Source: Hypomesus transpacificus (lineage: Eukaryota; Chordata; Actinopteri; Osmeriformes; Osmeridae). Taken from it: 64,000 bases of DNA. The notes below the pieces were generated by a model. That model worked only from the letters and a program-made list of their open reading frames with translations. It did no database searches and was not told where the DNA came from. The stretch is from positions 6,460,547-6,524,546 of the forward strand of contig NC_061078.1 of assembly GCF_021917145.1 (NCBI RefSeq). The letters run 5' to 3'. This document shows positions 48,899-62,000 of the stretch, piece by piece. Position numbers and translations under genes: made by a program. How positions within the stretch are numbered: the stretch's first letter is position 1; every line of letters begins with the position of its first letter.

Positions 48899-51800
48899 TC
48901 AGACAGAGAACTCTGCCCCACCGTGGCGAGCACGTGTCATCAGAAGGCGACGCAGACGCAGGCCTGTGAAGGGGTTGAACCACAGCAGGGAGGGGGGGCC
49001 TCCAAACACGGCCCTCATCCCTTCCCAGCGGACACGGCGCTCCCAGGTGGGCTTCTCGTTCTTCAGCCGCTCGATCTCCTGCGACACACACACACACACA
49101 TTATATCAGCGTTTTTAAACGCAGGATTGGTACCAGGGAGGTATTCCTCTCTGAGACACGTGCAGTTTCCTCTGTGCCATAAACAGCAAAGCACTTACAG
49201 ACATTTAAACCCATGTGCCATTGCCATGGTGTATTCACCGTCACTTTCACTTGGCTCTAGTCTAGGCAGCTTGTGTATGCAGAGAGGCACTGTTGGCAGT
49301 GCCTTTGTACCCATGTATTCATGGGTACAAAGGGAGCTGGGAGGTCTGAATGATTAGCAGTTCAGTCACACTGATACATTTGTTTGGAGACTCAACAGTT
49401 CCTTACCTTTGTCATCTAGAAAGTGAGGGAGCAGTAACTGAAGGAGTGAGTCAGGCCCTGCAGTAGTATGACTCATCCTCACTATGAACTATTCTTTTTT
49501 CTGAAGGATGGTGGGAGAGGGAAGGGTGGGGGTAAAGGGTGTAACAGTAAATATGCAATGCATACTGTGGTCTCTAGAGGGAGGCAGGGGACAAATAGCT
49601 GACGAGTGCTTGTACAGCAAATGCATGTCTGCATCTATAGTCTGGTTGCATTTTTTCATTTTCTTTGATTAATTCATTAAAAAAAAAACTTTCATTCTCA
49701 TATTTATTTTAGACCATATTTATGTAAAAATCTTGGGTGTCTTAGACCTTAGCACAGTATTGTGTGTGTGCCCTGATTGAGCTTAAATTTCAAGGCCTTC
49801 CCTGATTGTGGTGTGTATTTTTAGAGCGTGTTCCTGTGGGTGGCTGAGATGGTGTGTATGTGTGGTTGTTTACGAGATTTGTGAAGGTGTGTGTGTGAGA
49901 GAGAGAGACAGACCATACAGGTGTGTGTTTGTGTGATGACTCACCGTCTCATCGTTGCAGATCGAGTGGATTTGGGTCCCGAACATGACAGTGGTGAAGA
50001 GGAGGAAGAGGACAGCTTCCAGACAGAGGAAAATCATGAGCATGACCGACACGGACGGAGAGAAGTCGCTGCACTCTGGGGGATGGGGCAAATGTGATCT
50101 GATCAATACACCCGTTAGGACAGTCATAGAATCTGAAGCCGATACCACTCTGAAGTTCCATTCTTTTACAGCATTATGATTAACACCGTGACCATTGAGA
50201 CACGACACATGATTAGAGTCAGCATTTCCTACAACACAACCAAAGTCACAACTCCTGTGCTGGGGTTTGACAGTTCACCCCCCATTTCCCCTGCTCCCTC
50301 CTGTGCTATAAACATGTGCTGTGCCTTGTCAACCTGGTGGAAGTCTATGTGTCGGATGAAATACTGTTCTCATCTACTGGTTCATGTCTCCAGACGGACC
50401 CACGAGGGAAGCTTAGATGGATGGTGGCTGTGAGGTGTGGCTGGCGTATTGCCCTTCTCTTACTTTCTCTTAGTTACTTTTCCTTTGAAGCAGGTGGTAG
50501 GAAGAGAAGTGCAACTCACCGTTCCACTGGACCTGGACACAGGTGAAGAAGTGGAAGACACTGAGGCCCAAGGCGTGGGCTGAGATCAAGGCTACATACA
50601 TCTGCAGGGAGGCGGAGGGGGCAGATGGAATTGGGAGAGAGAGAGAGAGTCATAATGTGAGCGTAGAGGGAGAGGGAATACATCTAAAAAGAAGAAACAG
50701 CAGGGAGAGTAAAGGAAACAGCGATGGAGACTGAAAGACAAAATAATTGGGAAGGAAAAGAAAGAATATGTGCTAAAGCTGGCTCTCCCTCCACTTACAG
50801 TGAACAGCACAAAGAACTTCTGATTCTTCTCCCCTACACAGTTGTTCACCCAGGGACAGTGGTGGTCCATCTTGCAGATGCATCTCTTACAAATACTGGG
50901 GGAAAAGAGACAAACCACAGTGCTCCGTCAGGGGCCTGCCCGCCTGGCAGCTGATGAAAACATGTCCATATCTGTCTCAAATGAGCTAGCAAGCTAATAA
51001 ACAGACACATTCCTTCATGGAATTAAATACACTGCAATAAAAAACATTCCGCAATTGCTGCTATGCTTGAACTGCGATGAGACATTTATTTCTCCATTAA
51101 CAGATGATGAATTCGTCCACAGACAACATCAAAACATTGGTGGTAAAATGCAGGATTGTTGGCACAGTCCCCTGAGCCGTTTCAGGAAGTAAACCTCCTT
51201 ATTAACCTCCCATGGAGAGAAGAGCCCATTTCCTCTCCTTTAATGTCACAGCTCAAATTGCTCCTCAATTAAACTGCTATTTCCACTTGTCAATAGCCCC
51301 CCCATTTGAGGTATTGCAGACAAATGAGAATCTAGATTGTTGGAGATGCAGAGCAACATGGCAACATGTGACACGCCCCTCTCATGTACATGTACAGATG
51401 TAATGTCTCACTTTCTAGATTAGTCACAAACAAAATACAAATTAAACAGAGCGAATGTACAACATGATTGACTAGATCAAACAAGTCCAAGAGGCAGTGT
51501 TAGTCCTAGCCAGTGTGTGTGGTGTGTCGTCCATCATGATGGGAGTCAGGTGGCTGAGCAGTGGAGAATCGGGCTAATAATCAGAAGGTCGCCAGTTCGA
51601 TTCCTGGCTGAGCTAAATGACGTTGTGTCCTTGGGCAAGGCACTTCACCCTACTTGCCTCTGGGGGGAATGTCCCTGTACTTACTGTAAGTCGCTCTGAA
51701 AAAGAGCGTCTGCTAAATGACTAAATGTAAATGTAATGACGGACCTGCAGTGATGAGCCCTCTCAGGCTTGATGCTGCAGCACTTGGGGCATTTGTAGAT

Positions 51801-52282
51801 GACCTCCCCTGGCTTCAGCTGCAGGCTGTCCATGTACTCCTTGGTGGCGTTGCCTTTGGGAACTGCACCCTGGAGGAGGAACCAGGAACAGAGGGAATGG
51901 AGCTGATTAGTAACATCACCACAATGATCGTTATTTAAAAAGATACTGCATTTGATTTTAAGATATCCTTACTGCAGTCATTTGGGAAAGGTCACTGTCA
52001 CTGTAGCTATACTGACCCTTTACCACTCTAATAAAGGGTCTTTGCCTCTCTCTAATTCTCTCACTCTCTTTGACACCAAGAATGAAAGAGATGTGATGAG
52101 TTAAATGTTGTCAGATTGGCTTAACATCCCGGTGACAGCTCCCTCAGATGATACTTAATGAACAGCACATGATACAGTGATATCAAGTTAACCAAATGAA
52201 AGGAATGAATGTGTACCACATGTTAATATTTATAATAGTATAATGTTTGTAATATATATTAACATTTCCATTTAGGCTAGTG

Positions 52283-52341
<59 letters not shown>

Positions 52342-52963
52342 CCTAGAACCCTTTTCTAATAGCGTTTTACTGTAGGAGTGCAGTGATCACGCTACAAGCT
52401 TCAAAGCAGCATGGCGGAGCCTTTCACTGTGAGAGGGTTGGTAGGGGGCAGGGGGATTAGCAGTGCTGACACTGATATCAGATTAACCTGCTCTGCCTTC
52501 TCTTTCTCCTCCCAACCAACCTATCACCGACATGCATGACCCCCCCGTCCACCACCTCCCAGCACTGACAAGTACAGGGAGGTACTTTTATTATTTCTCC
52601 CTAACCCTCGCCACACCCTCCCTCCCGCTCCCTTACCGGGTCAGTCAGCATGGCGCGCAGGTGCGAGCTCAATGCTAGCACGGCCAGCGAGTTGAAGGCT
52701 GCTCCATTGAGCAGCGAGTACCAGAAGCTCTTTCCAGGCAGCAGCATGACGAAGTTGACCACAAAGTTGGCGTAGAGCACCATGAACCAGGTCATGAAGG
52801 CACACACCATGCCACAGCTGTCCTGGATGAACCACACCTGCTCGGCTGCCTCCGCCCCTGCGGGGACCAGCCCCACCACGGCCCCTGCCTCCTCATCGTT
52901 GGCCGCCACCAGCAGCGGGTGGTGCTGCTCCATGTCGCGTAGACGCTGGGCTGATGACTGCAT
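48899..52963 (-). CDS. ZDHHC7: Palmitoyltransferase ZDHHC7
   Basis: Golgi S-acyltransferase that attaches palmitate to cysteines of membrane-associated proteins. Coding exons: 52637-52963, 51745-51869, 50799-50895, 50520-50601, 49945-50075, 48899-49078; 313 aa (human 308). Start [20 protein letters not shown]. Four membrane segments: [20 protein letters not shown], a second in exon 1 ([17 protein letters not shown]), [20 protein letters not shown] and [20 protein letters not shown]. The cysteine-rich domain has [15 protein letters not shown] and the catalytic Asp161-His-His-Cys164. Residue 158, normally Arg in CIRKMDHHC, is Cys here (TGC, one transition from CGC). The C terminus ends EFSV. 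A SINE touches the donor of the second coding exon (gtccgt). The exon 1 acceptor lies 1 nt before the ATG, so a 5' UTR exon exists upstream. Confidence 0.96.
49285..49332. repeat. Two back-to-back perfect hairpins
   Basis: AGGCACTG-TTGG-CAGTGCCT (49285-49304) overlaps by two bases with CTTTGTACCCATG-TATT-CATGGGTACAAAG (49303-49332). Both stems are perfect with 4-nt loops. Located in the last ZDHHC7 intron. Confidence 0.9.
51544..51743 (+). mobile_element. tRNA-derived SINE beside ZDHHC7 splice donor
   Basis: Same family as the 44390 copy: GTGGCTGAGCAG head, GCCAGTTCGATTCC B box, GGCAAGGCACTTCACCCT core, and AAGAGCGTCTGCTAAATGAC tail ending in an (AAATGTA) repeat. It is oriented opposite to ZDHHC7. 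Its 3' end lies within a few bases of the exon boundary at 51745. The flanks ATGATGG and ATGACGG may be a diverged target-site duplication. Confidence 0.85.
52288..52337. repeat. (AT)n microsatellite
   Basis: About 50 bp of alternating AT in ZDHHC7 intron 1 (coding numbering). Confidence 0.95.
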
Positions 52964-54514
52964 CCTACACCCTGGGCGGAGGGAAGGATGGAGGGAGGAA
53001 GACAGACAGAGAGAGACAGAGAGGGGGAAAGAAGGGAGAGAGGGTCAGAAAAAGACTGAAGACAAGAATGGAGAGAGGTGTATGGGAGGCAGAGACAGTA
53101 AAGCAGACAGCAGGACAGTGAGGCACACAAGTGTCTCAGTGATGTCAACATCCTTAACCAAGACAAAAGGCCAAGCCAGACAAGATTTTACACAGATAGT
53201 TTAGGAGTATAAATCCATTACCCAAACTAGTATAGTCCTTCCAGAAACATACAACCCCCAGGGGTAAGTCAACCTTATCCTTACCAGCCATAACCTACCC
53301 CCTCCCTTGCTGTACTGTGAAATAAGAGAGAGCATGGGAGATGCAAGGTATCACCCTCAATCCATTTAGATGGCTCCTGTGGCCCACTCTGGGAGACATC
53401 AGGCAGATAGGACGTCTTTGCTTGTGTGAAGGGCAGGGAGGAGTCGAGCAGTCAACGTGAGACGCTCCAGGAAACTGCCCAGAGATAAATGGATGACCTA
53501 GAACCTTAAGGGGGGAGCCATACTGAGGTGGAGGTGTGTGAGTCACAAGAACTATAAATAACCTCTGGACTCCCATGCAGGTGTCATGCTGACCTACCAT
53601 GCTGTAGCTAGGCTAACCAAACTAGGCCTAGGTCCCCTCAAGGTATGGAAAAACAAGAACAGTCTCCAGCTCAAAAAAAACAGCAGCTCACGGTTTTATT
53701 TATTATTTACCCAAGAATCGGATTTCCATCCATGCGTCCATCATGCACTACCCAACAGCTTTGTGCACTTCAAAAGGGCTGTTCTCTAAATTTAGCATCC
53801 ATCTAGCTTGCTATCAAATAGTTCTGCCAAGTAGAGGACAGGCCTCATTTGAGAGTTTCTACTCAGACACAATCAATAAACCACTCCAAAACACTGACGC
53901 CAACATTTGTCATTACCGAGGTAAGAGGGAGCAGCCGTGCCCAGACTGCCCTGCCAGCCAGGACCGTCCCAGCCTTCCTCCAAGCTTTAATTGAAACATC
54001 AAGCGGTTCGCTGATGTGTGTAATGCAGGGGTTAAGAAGTGTGAATGGTGTGGCATTGGAGTGTGCCAGCCTCTGATTCAAACTACCGCTGTCTGTTATG
54101 GTTTCACACCTGCTTATTAAACATCACCGCACTGCAAATGAACTTCTACAGGCTCGGAGTTCTCCAGGTTTATGAATACAAGTCAGGGGTGTTTCCTTGA
54201 GCGTGTTACCCATGCCTGATTCTGAAAGTGTCTCGAGGGTTCTGCTACTTTCTCTCAGGGCATTTAAATCAAACAAGACGTTTCCATTAATGCCCTGCTG
54301 TGCTGGCTCAGGGGGGCAGTCGATCTTCAGCTGACTAGGCTTGTCTGCAAATACCAGACGGCTCCAAAACCTTTTGTATAGTAGGAAGACCTGATGCCTG
54401 GTAGCTTGAGGTGTGGTTTCTTTGCTATATGGCTAGTAAATACAAGCCATTCCTTGACTTGACTGAAATACTGTAGAACTATGCACTTCTGATCATTTCC
54501 TTATGCACCATTTG

Positions 54515-54545
54515 TACTTTGCTTTGGATAAAAGTGTCTGCTAAC
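54515..54545 (+). repeat. L2-like tail fragment
   Basis: TTTGGATAAAAGTGTCTGCTAA matches the conserved 3' tail shared by teleost L2 LINEs and their SINEs. Confidence 0.55.
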
Positions 54546-55436
54546 CGAATAGAATGCCAATGTAGGACCTTTTAGCAAGTCGCATATCAACAAGGAGTGG
54601 TATAAATGCAAACTGGACGAGAACAAAAAGAACAGGGCCAGAATGGAGCAGGAGAATACAGAGGAGGCTGAGACCAATGAAAGCCGGATTTGAGTCATTT
54701 GAAAGAAAGACTACTGGCTGATGTCTCCAAAGCAAGGTGTTTGGTTGGAGTGATGAGATGTTGCTCTCTCCCAAGGCCCTAAGGACCTCCCTGATAATAC
54801 CTCACTTTTTCAACTGACAAACATGATCAACAACAAGACAAACTTTATGCACTGGCCTTGCTGGATCCTATATAACTGCTATACAAACCTGCCCCCTGCC
54901 AACCCAGCCAGAGGGAAATGGGTCAGGGTAAATTTGGCAATCATCAAACCATGTAACACAAAGCTGGGGCGGGGGGGGGGGGTATTTTGCAGCTTACGGG
55001 TGCCAGCTCTCACATCCCTCAACCTACTGGGGTGCCGAAACATTCTGTTCAGGGTGAAAACATAGTTCAGTGTTTCCTTTAGGATTTTTCTCAGCTGATA
55101 GGCCATTTCTAATTCTGAAGCAGCAGCGGCAAAATGTACAACTGAAACACTGCAGACATTTTCATTTCACCAAATCCTCAACAGACACCCCAAAACAAAG
55201 GAGATAACCAAAACTTGGAAAGCCAAGTGGAAAAAAAGTAGTAGCCTATATAGTGGCAAGTGAACAACAAGTGTAGTCTTTTCTTCATTAGCTTAAGAGG
55301 AACTCCCAGTAGTGTGTCAGGTGGAGCACTAGAGTACAGTATGCCAGTATCTGAGGACCAGGTTCATCCTGTCTGCTGCTTTCTAACCTACTGCGAGCCA
55401 ACGCCTGGCCTCAGCGCTGTTCGCCTGGGAGCCTTT

Positions 55437-55620
55437 CATTTACATAACATTTACATTTATTCATTTAGCAGACGCTTTTATACAAAGCGACTTCCAAGAG
55501 AGCGCTTTACAAAAGTACACAGGTCACTGATCATAACAACGAGATAGCCCTAAACATTGCAGGCGAAACATGAAGCATAGCATACATTGTGCAAAAACAA
55601 ATAAGGTGCCAAAGAGAAGT
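55437..55620 (-). repeat. L2/SINE-type repeat fragment
   Basis: TTTACATTTATTCATTTAGC followed by AGACGCTTTTATACAAAGCG is the reverse complement of the conserved L2-like tail. Sequence downstream to about 55620 probably belongs to the same repeat; the far boundary is not clear. Confidence 0.65.
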
Positions 55621-56315
55621 TTCATAACAATGATGCCACAACTGGCTGCACAGGCACAGTGATCTGGAGGTCAAGCATAATGTATAGTTACTGGCAATTT
55701 ATGGTGTTAAATCTATAATACAAACTTATCTCCACTTTTCCTTTCAAAGAATTTGAAAAAGCTGTCTCTGTCTTTAATGAAAGGAAGTTTGTGTGGCCTG
55801 GCTATAGCTGTATTGGTCTCCCTGGCCAGTGAAAGCTGGTCCATTAGGGCTGGAGCAGCTTCTCGTCCAGCTGTCTGCCCTCTCAGAGGGCACAGTGTAA
55901 GGGGCCTCCATGCCCCCTGCTAAACCCCTAAGGAGGCTACTGAACCAGGCCTGGCATCTCACCAAAGTCATCCTGGAAAAGGTCACCAGTCTGCCCTATC
56001 ACCAGACTGCTGGTGCACTCCGAGACACTTAGCTGACAAAAGGGAAACTTAGCACAAGGGTAAGGCCACCAGTAGATAAACAAAACAGATATGTCTTTAT
56101 AAAACACCCTCTACCTAGGCTGGGTTTGGCATCCTGGGTTTACATAACATTAACCCGACAAGGCCTAATTGTTTACATTTAAAAGGAAAGACCCTCAGGT
56201 CAGTCTGTGACTCACCTCACAGTCTTGTCCTCACAGCTGCATCTGGTCTACCATTGGCCAGATTTCAGGGAGGAAGGGAAGCTGTCTGCACCGCAACATC
56301 CAGATACCTGCATGT

Positions 56316-56317
<2 letters not shown>

Positions 56318-56351
<34 letters not shown>

Positions 56352-56396
56352 TCAAGACCAGTGCTTCTCACCCCCCCCCCCCCCCCCCCCCCCCCC
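56318..56396. repeat. (CA)n and poly-C tracts
   Basis: About 31 bp of CA at 56318-56348 and a 26-bp C run at 56371-56396. Confidence 0.95.
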
Positions 56397-57409
56397 ACGG
56401 AAATGGAAACAATCCTGCCCATCCTAATATAATCTGAATCAAAACGAGCAAAATACTCGTCTGTTCCCCTCTTTTAGCGTTACACAACAGGACACATAAG
56501 AAGAAAGTGTTTCAGCATTGTGAGTGCCTTGCAGTGCATTGTCCTACCTACAATAGAGGAACATGAACTGCCAGATAATATCTGTTTACAGCTTCAAGTT
56601 TCAATACAAGACTTATATTGACCATTCAACTACTCTACCTCCTCCATGTTATTTCCCTGTAGAAAGGCAAACTCCTAAATGTAGCAATAATACCAAGTAA
56701 GACTGCCCACTATTGTGGTATCAATAATATAAGCACTACTTCCCTTTGATTTAAGAGAACTCAATGATTTGCAATAGTGGGCTAATCACCCGACAGTCAC
56801 ACCCCTGGACTGAGGCTGAGCTCGGCTAATTAAAACGCAGGCTAAAAACTCAACTAGTCATAGTGCTAGTCAAGTACACGCTCCACACAACCTTAAGCGA
56901 ATTGCTAATCAAAACAGAAGTTTAACTATCAAGCTAGTTGTAAATGCTGCGAATCACGATCCTCCAGACAGAAACGGTTCTGCAGCAGCTGGAATTTCGA
57001 CGTTAGCAGGCACCTACGGCTAGGTAGTTTAAGTAATAGGATTTGGTTGTACTTTTTTCACCTGTTAGCTACTAGCATAGTGAAAGAAAAGTGCTCTACT
57101 ATTCAGGCAGGATCATCTCACTGTGTTGTTGCAGAGAATGCAGACTTACAACAATTAGCATTACAACTTGTAATACAAGTCGGTTGCTCGAGATCTTAAC
57201 GTTACCACGGTGTTCCGCAAGATGACCATCTTTGCAGCAAGTTGCTCCTAACAGTGCCCAATAAGCAAGCAATGACCCTCCCTAGTGCTAGCTAATGTAA
57301 GCTAGTAATATGAAAACGGGCAGGTTAAGGTAGCTAAGCTAGCTACAGTAGGCTCCTTGACAGCAGGACAAGCTTGCATTGAAAACGGATTTTGTCAGTG
57401 GCTTCTTAC

Positions 57410-57590
57410 CGCAGTATCCTTTAGTTCCAGGAGGGACTGTAATTGGACGTACTCAAAAAAGTACAAAGACGGAGAACCAATTAGGCTGATTACAAGATAA
57501 CCATACTACACTAATTCCACACGCAAACACAACCTCCTCTGAGCTCACACTAACAGCTGAGTGTCTGAAAAGCCTTCCGGATTCTTTCCG
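57410..57590 (-). other. ZDHHC7: Probable ZDHHC7 5' UTR exon and promoter
   Basis: On the reverse strand CCTGGAACTAAAGGATACTGCG is followed by a consensus donor gtaagaag at 57409. It precedes a coding exon whose acceptor is 1 nt before the ATG, so a non-coding first exon is required and this is the best candidate. An ATTGG/CCAAT-type motif lies near 57478. The 3' end of the exon (donor) is clear; the transcription start is not. Confidence 0.45.
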
Positions 57591-58145
57591 CACTCATCTC
57601 TGATTTAGTATTTCTGTCTCAACAGCGTCACCACAAGGATGAAATTTAATCCAACAACTGTAGTAAATTGCTTCTCCACCTAGAGGCGCTATTGAACTAT
57701 AAAGGGGCATTACTTCGTCCAGTAAGAGAACAAAATGACCATAGAGCCTATAGAGTTCCCAGTGTAATACGTACTATAACGAGTGTAAGTAAGTAGGTTA
57801 ATCAATGTATTATAATTGACAAATGTAGTTTTTGCAAACTAAACTTTACTCATTGGAAGCCTACAGAAATGTTTTACTGACTGTATACACAGAAACCAAA
57901 AATTGTCAGGAGTATCTAGTCAGGTGTAAGGTGATGACAGTTTGTTAATAATGTGTTAGTGTCCAAGTTTGACATTACACTGTTGTTCTGACATTCTGAC
58001 AATTTGTTTGTATTATAATACAAATCTATTGCTCTATCATACTCATCTTGTTTCTGTATTTTCCTGAATGTGTTTATGTAGTTCTGTACAGTCATTTCTG
58101 AGACCTAATTCATGCCTGAGTGAAGGTCTCCAAGTCTCCTGTGAG

Positions 58146-59003
58146 TGAGTGGAGATGGTTGTGGACTTCAGGAAGAACACAGCCCCACTCACCCCCATCA
58201 CCCTGTGTGACTCCCCAGTCAACACTGTGGAGTCATTCAGCTTCCTGGGCACCATCCTCTCCCAGGACCTCAAGTGGGAACTGAACATCAGCTCCCTCAC
58301 CAAGAAAGGACAACAGAGGATGTACTTCCTGCGGCAGCTGAAGAAATTCAACCTGCCAAAGACAATGATGGTGCACTTCTACACAGCCATCATTGAGTCA
58401 ATCCTCACCTCCTCCATCACCATCTGGTACGCTGCTGCCACTGCCAAGGACAAGAGCAGGCTGCAGCCTATCATCCGCACTGCGGAGAAGGTGATTGGCT
58501 GAACCTGCCTTCCCTCGAGGACCTGTACACCTCGAGGACCCTGAGGCGAGCGAAGAAGATTGTGGCCGACTCCTCCCACCCTGGACACTCCCTGTTTCAG
58601 TCACTCCCCTCCGGTAGAATGCTGCGGTCCATCAGGACCAAAACCTCATGCCACAAAAACAGTTTCTTCCCTTCCGCTGTTGGCCTCCTCAACAAGGCCA
58701 AGAGTTCACACTGACTTTAATGACTTCACGTCTTAAAACAATTAGCATTTTGCACTACATTACAATTCCAGTAATATTTGTATTTTATATTGTTAATTGG
58801 CAACTTATATTTTATTTTATGACAACTCATATTTTATTTTATTGTATATTTTATTTGAATTGCATTCCACTTAGTATTGATAGTTTATGTATCCTTAGTA
58901 TAGTTATATGCTACATGTCTATTGTATGCACATTCCGGCCAAAGCAAATTCCTTGTCTGTGCAAACTTTCATGGCGAATAAATCCCTTTCTGATTCTGAT
59001 AAT
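58146..59003 (+). mobile_element. L2-like LINE 3' fragment
   Basis: End of a non-LTR reverse transcriptase ORF in two frames (58149-58502, then to about 58713), so broken by a frameshift near 58500. Recognisable motifs are VESFSFLGTILSQDLKWELN, YTAIIESILTSSITIWY, LEDLYTSRTLRRAKKI and NSFFPSAVGLLNKAK. The AT-rich 3' UTR ends in AATAAATCCCTTTCTGATTC plus TGAT, a typical short-repeat L2 tail. Five-prime truncated and inactive. Confidence 0.85.
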
Positions 59004-62000
59004 ATCATACCTCCATGCCTCTGTGAGGCTGCAGACTTTCCCCAGTAGGGTGCAGCATGCTGGGCTTCCCCAATCCCCTCACATGGCTTCCCTGGGGGGG
59101 ATTAAGACCTGGGATAAACCATTTCCATTTCAAACCTTGCAGCATTGCAGTAGGACCTGAGGGCTTCTGTCCTCCCCTGTCCTGCTCCAGGATCTAGTCC
59201 AGCCGTCTGCCCGCCTAGCAATCCTTTCAAAGCAGCTTAACGGCTGAAGCAGGGCTGGAGGCCTTTCTATTGACATCCTCTCCATTACTGCGAGATGAGC
59301 AACTAGCTGGCATATGTATGTACAGTTAGAACTACCATGGCCAGATAGGCCTCGTCCTGCCTAACAGCCCTGTGCTTCACATCAAGGACCTCCGTGTAGG
59401 CCCTGTCTCTGCAACCAAGGCATGCAGCGGTATTTGATTTGGACATTTGACTCAATCAGATTTCTGTTTCGATTTAAATAATAAATGCAAAGTGCTCGTG
59501 TAGCAACATCTGTGCATTATAACACTGGCCACATCCGTGTGTTGGCAGTCAGGCCGGGAGTGCATTGAAGTTGAGCATCGTTGAGTGGAGTAGAGTGAAT
59601 CTGTGATGTGATGTGACGTGACCAGAGCCCGTCCACTTGTGTGTGTGTGTGTGTGTCTGTGTGTGTGTGTGTAAGGGATGAGAGGAGATGAAAGGCATGA
59701 CTTACATCAGAGAGGATGAGTTGCACATGAGGAACGCAATGTAACACTTTTAGGCATGTTTATGGAGTCTGCCGCATATGATGACAAAGATCATATAATT
59801 TCTCTGTATCTCATGAAGTATGCTGGCCTGTGTGTAAGAATGACCTTGCCCCTCCCTCCCTCCACCACCACCACCCTCCAAACTACCAAACAAGAAATAA
59901 GAGAAAGAGGGGGGATGGTGGGAGGAAGACATGAAGGGAAGGAGTAGGTGGGTGGATATATACCTCCTTACTCTCACCTCAGGTTGTATAGCTGGCACTG
60001 GTGAAAGATGTGATAGGATTAGAGTTAAGTCATCTACTAGCAGATGCCCCTGCTCCTTTGGGCTCATCTCTGCTAAGCATGGAAAGCTCCTAACGCACTA
60101 GAGAAGCTTACTCTATTTCAAAAAAAGGCCAAGAGGACAAGAGTGAGGAAATCAGCCAACCCCATTGGAGATCTGTTTCCATGCTGTAGGCCTTGCCAAG
60201 TATCTGAGAGAATATGAGGGTTGGATGGGGTGAGATTCACCAACCAGAGCCACGTCTGTGAACTTCTAAACCAACATTGGAGCTGGGTAAATTTTTTATA
60301 TCTTCTAAGTTCCGAGTCCTGCATGACATTCTGCCTACAATCGATACAAACTTTGTGGAGCTTTTAGGGCAACCAGACTTCTGCTTTTACAGGAGGAATG
60401 GGCACTGCACAATGTGTGTGCTCCAAGTGTCGACTAAGGATACTCCTCAGGCAAGACCTTGGCGTAGTAAAGGTGTGACTCATGGCTCACCCTAAGATGC
60501 GTGCTTTGCCGTGTGAGAGGCCTCCTAGTGTGCATCTCCAGAGTGGATGAAGTCACATCAATAATTCAATAGAGACAGACTTCCTCTGTCTCCCTCTCAT
60601 CCTCTTCTCTTTCCCTCTTTCTCTACCTCTCCCTGATGCCCTGTCCTCTTTCTTTCTGACTGACTGAACCTTCATGGCTCCAGAAAAATCCTGCTCTCTG
60701 CTTCTTAATCCACCTGAAACCACACACACACACACACAAACACATTCTCAACCACTTATACCAACACAATTTTAAAATATTTGCAACATCCTTTTTTCCA
60801 TCAGAACAGGCCAAAGTAATGGAGGGCTTTTAAGATTTTTTCTTTTTTAGGAACAAGACATCCAGTCATTACTTTTGAATGAGAGATTATGCTTAAAGGC
60901 TTGGTAATCCTGCTGGAAGGACTAACTAGAGATGGTCAGGACTGAAAGAAATGTTACTGTGGGACTTATCTACTGTAGGCTGTCTGTCATCTGATCCTGA
61001 AACAATTGACACACAGACACACAGATACACACACTGGTTTACTTACTGTCTAAGGGGAATATCATATTGTGTCTGTGATTGAGTGCTGATGCAGGGAGTG
61101 GCACAGGGGCTTATATTTTTGACTGTAAATCTGTGTCAACATGTGTTGTGTCCAGTATGTGAGTGCATGTCTGTGTTTGTATGGTGGAGGATGTGTGAAT
61201 GTGGGTGCTAGAGTAAAGGAAAAAAGAGTGTGGTAATCCAGTTCAAAGCACTTTCCTGAGCATCAGCATTCTATCGGGTCATAGCGAGAATGAAAGAGGC
61301 AGGAGAGACTGTCTCCATTAAAAGGGGCATTAGTGGGCATTATGGTGCTGATCTCACTAATCTGGATCATAGAGGTTGCAGATCATTTTACAGCCAGAGC
61401 TAGCTACCCCATACCCCATTCTGTCCTCTTTAACTCAGCTGTCAGCCCACTCCCATCTTTATAGCTATGCTTGGTTGTGGCTATACGTATAAAGGTCTGT
61501 CCTTTCCAAGCTGGTGCTACATAAAAAGGGAAAACGCTTTAAAGCGACTGGTTGCTATAGGTGGTACTAAACATCTGTATATTATTTTAAGTTCCCTTAA
61601 TTTATTTTTTTGTATTATTATTTCAAGTGCCAGCAAAGCTGGTAAGGGGGGTTTAAACGAGCATTTACTGTATAACAGAGGAGATGAAAATTAGCATTAA
61701 TATGTATGAAACGTTTGACTGAATAAATACATACATTTGGTTCTTGATGATTAGAATTGTTGATGACAAGAATTGTTGATGACAAGCTTGATAGAGTTGT
61801 TAGGGACCCACTGAAGTGTTTCACTGGGGGTTTTAAACACAAACCATATGCAGCTGCAAAAGAGCTTATCCAATTTAGACGGTAGGGCTCAAGTTAGCCT
61901 CATCAACTGCACACTGTCAAAAATTACTAAATCCAAAAGAATGAATGAAAAGCTCTCACACACACTCACACACACACAAAAACACACACCATTAGAGGAG

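Noticed and set aside
61467-61694. 75-codon plus-strand frame
   Set aside because: No homology recognised; AT-rich non-coding composition.
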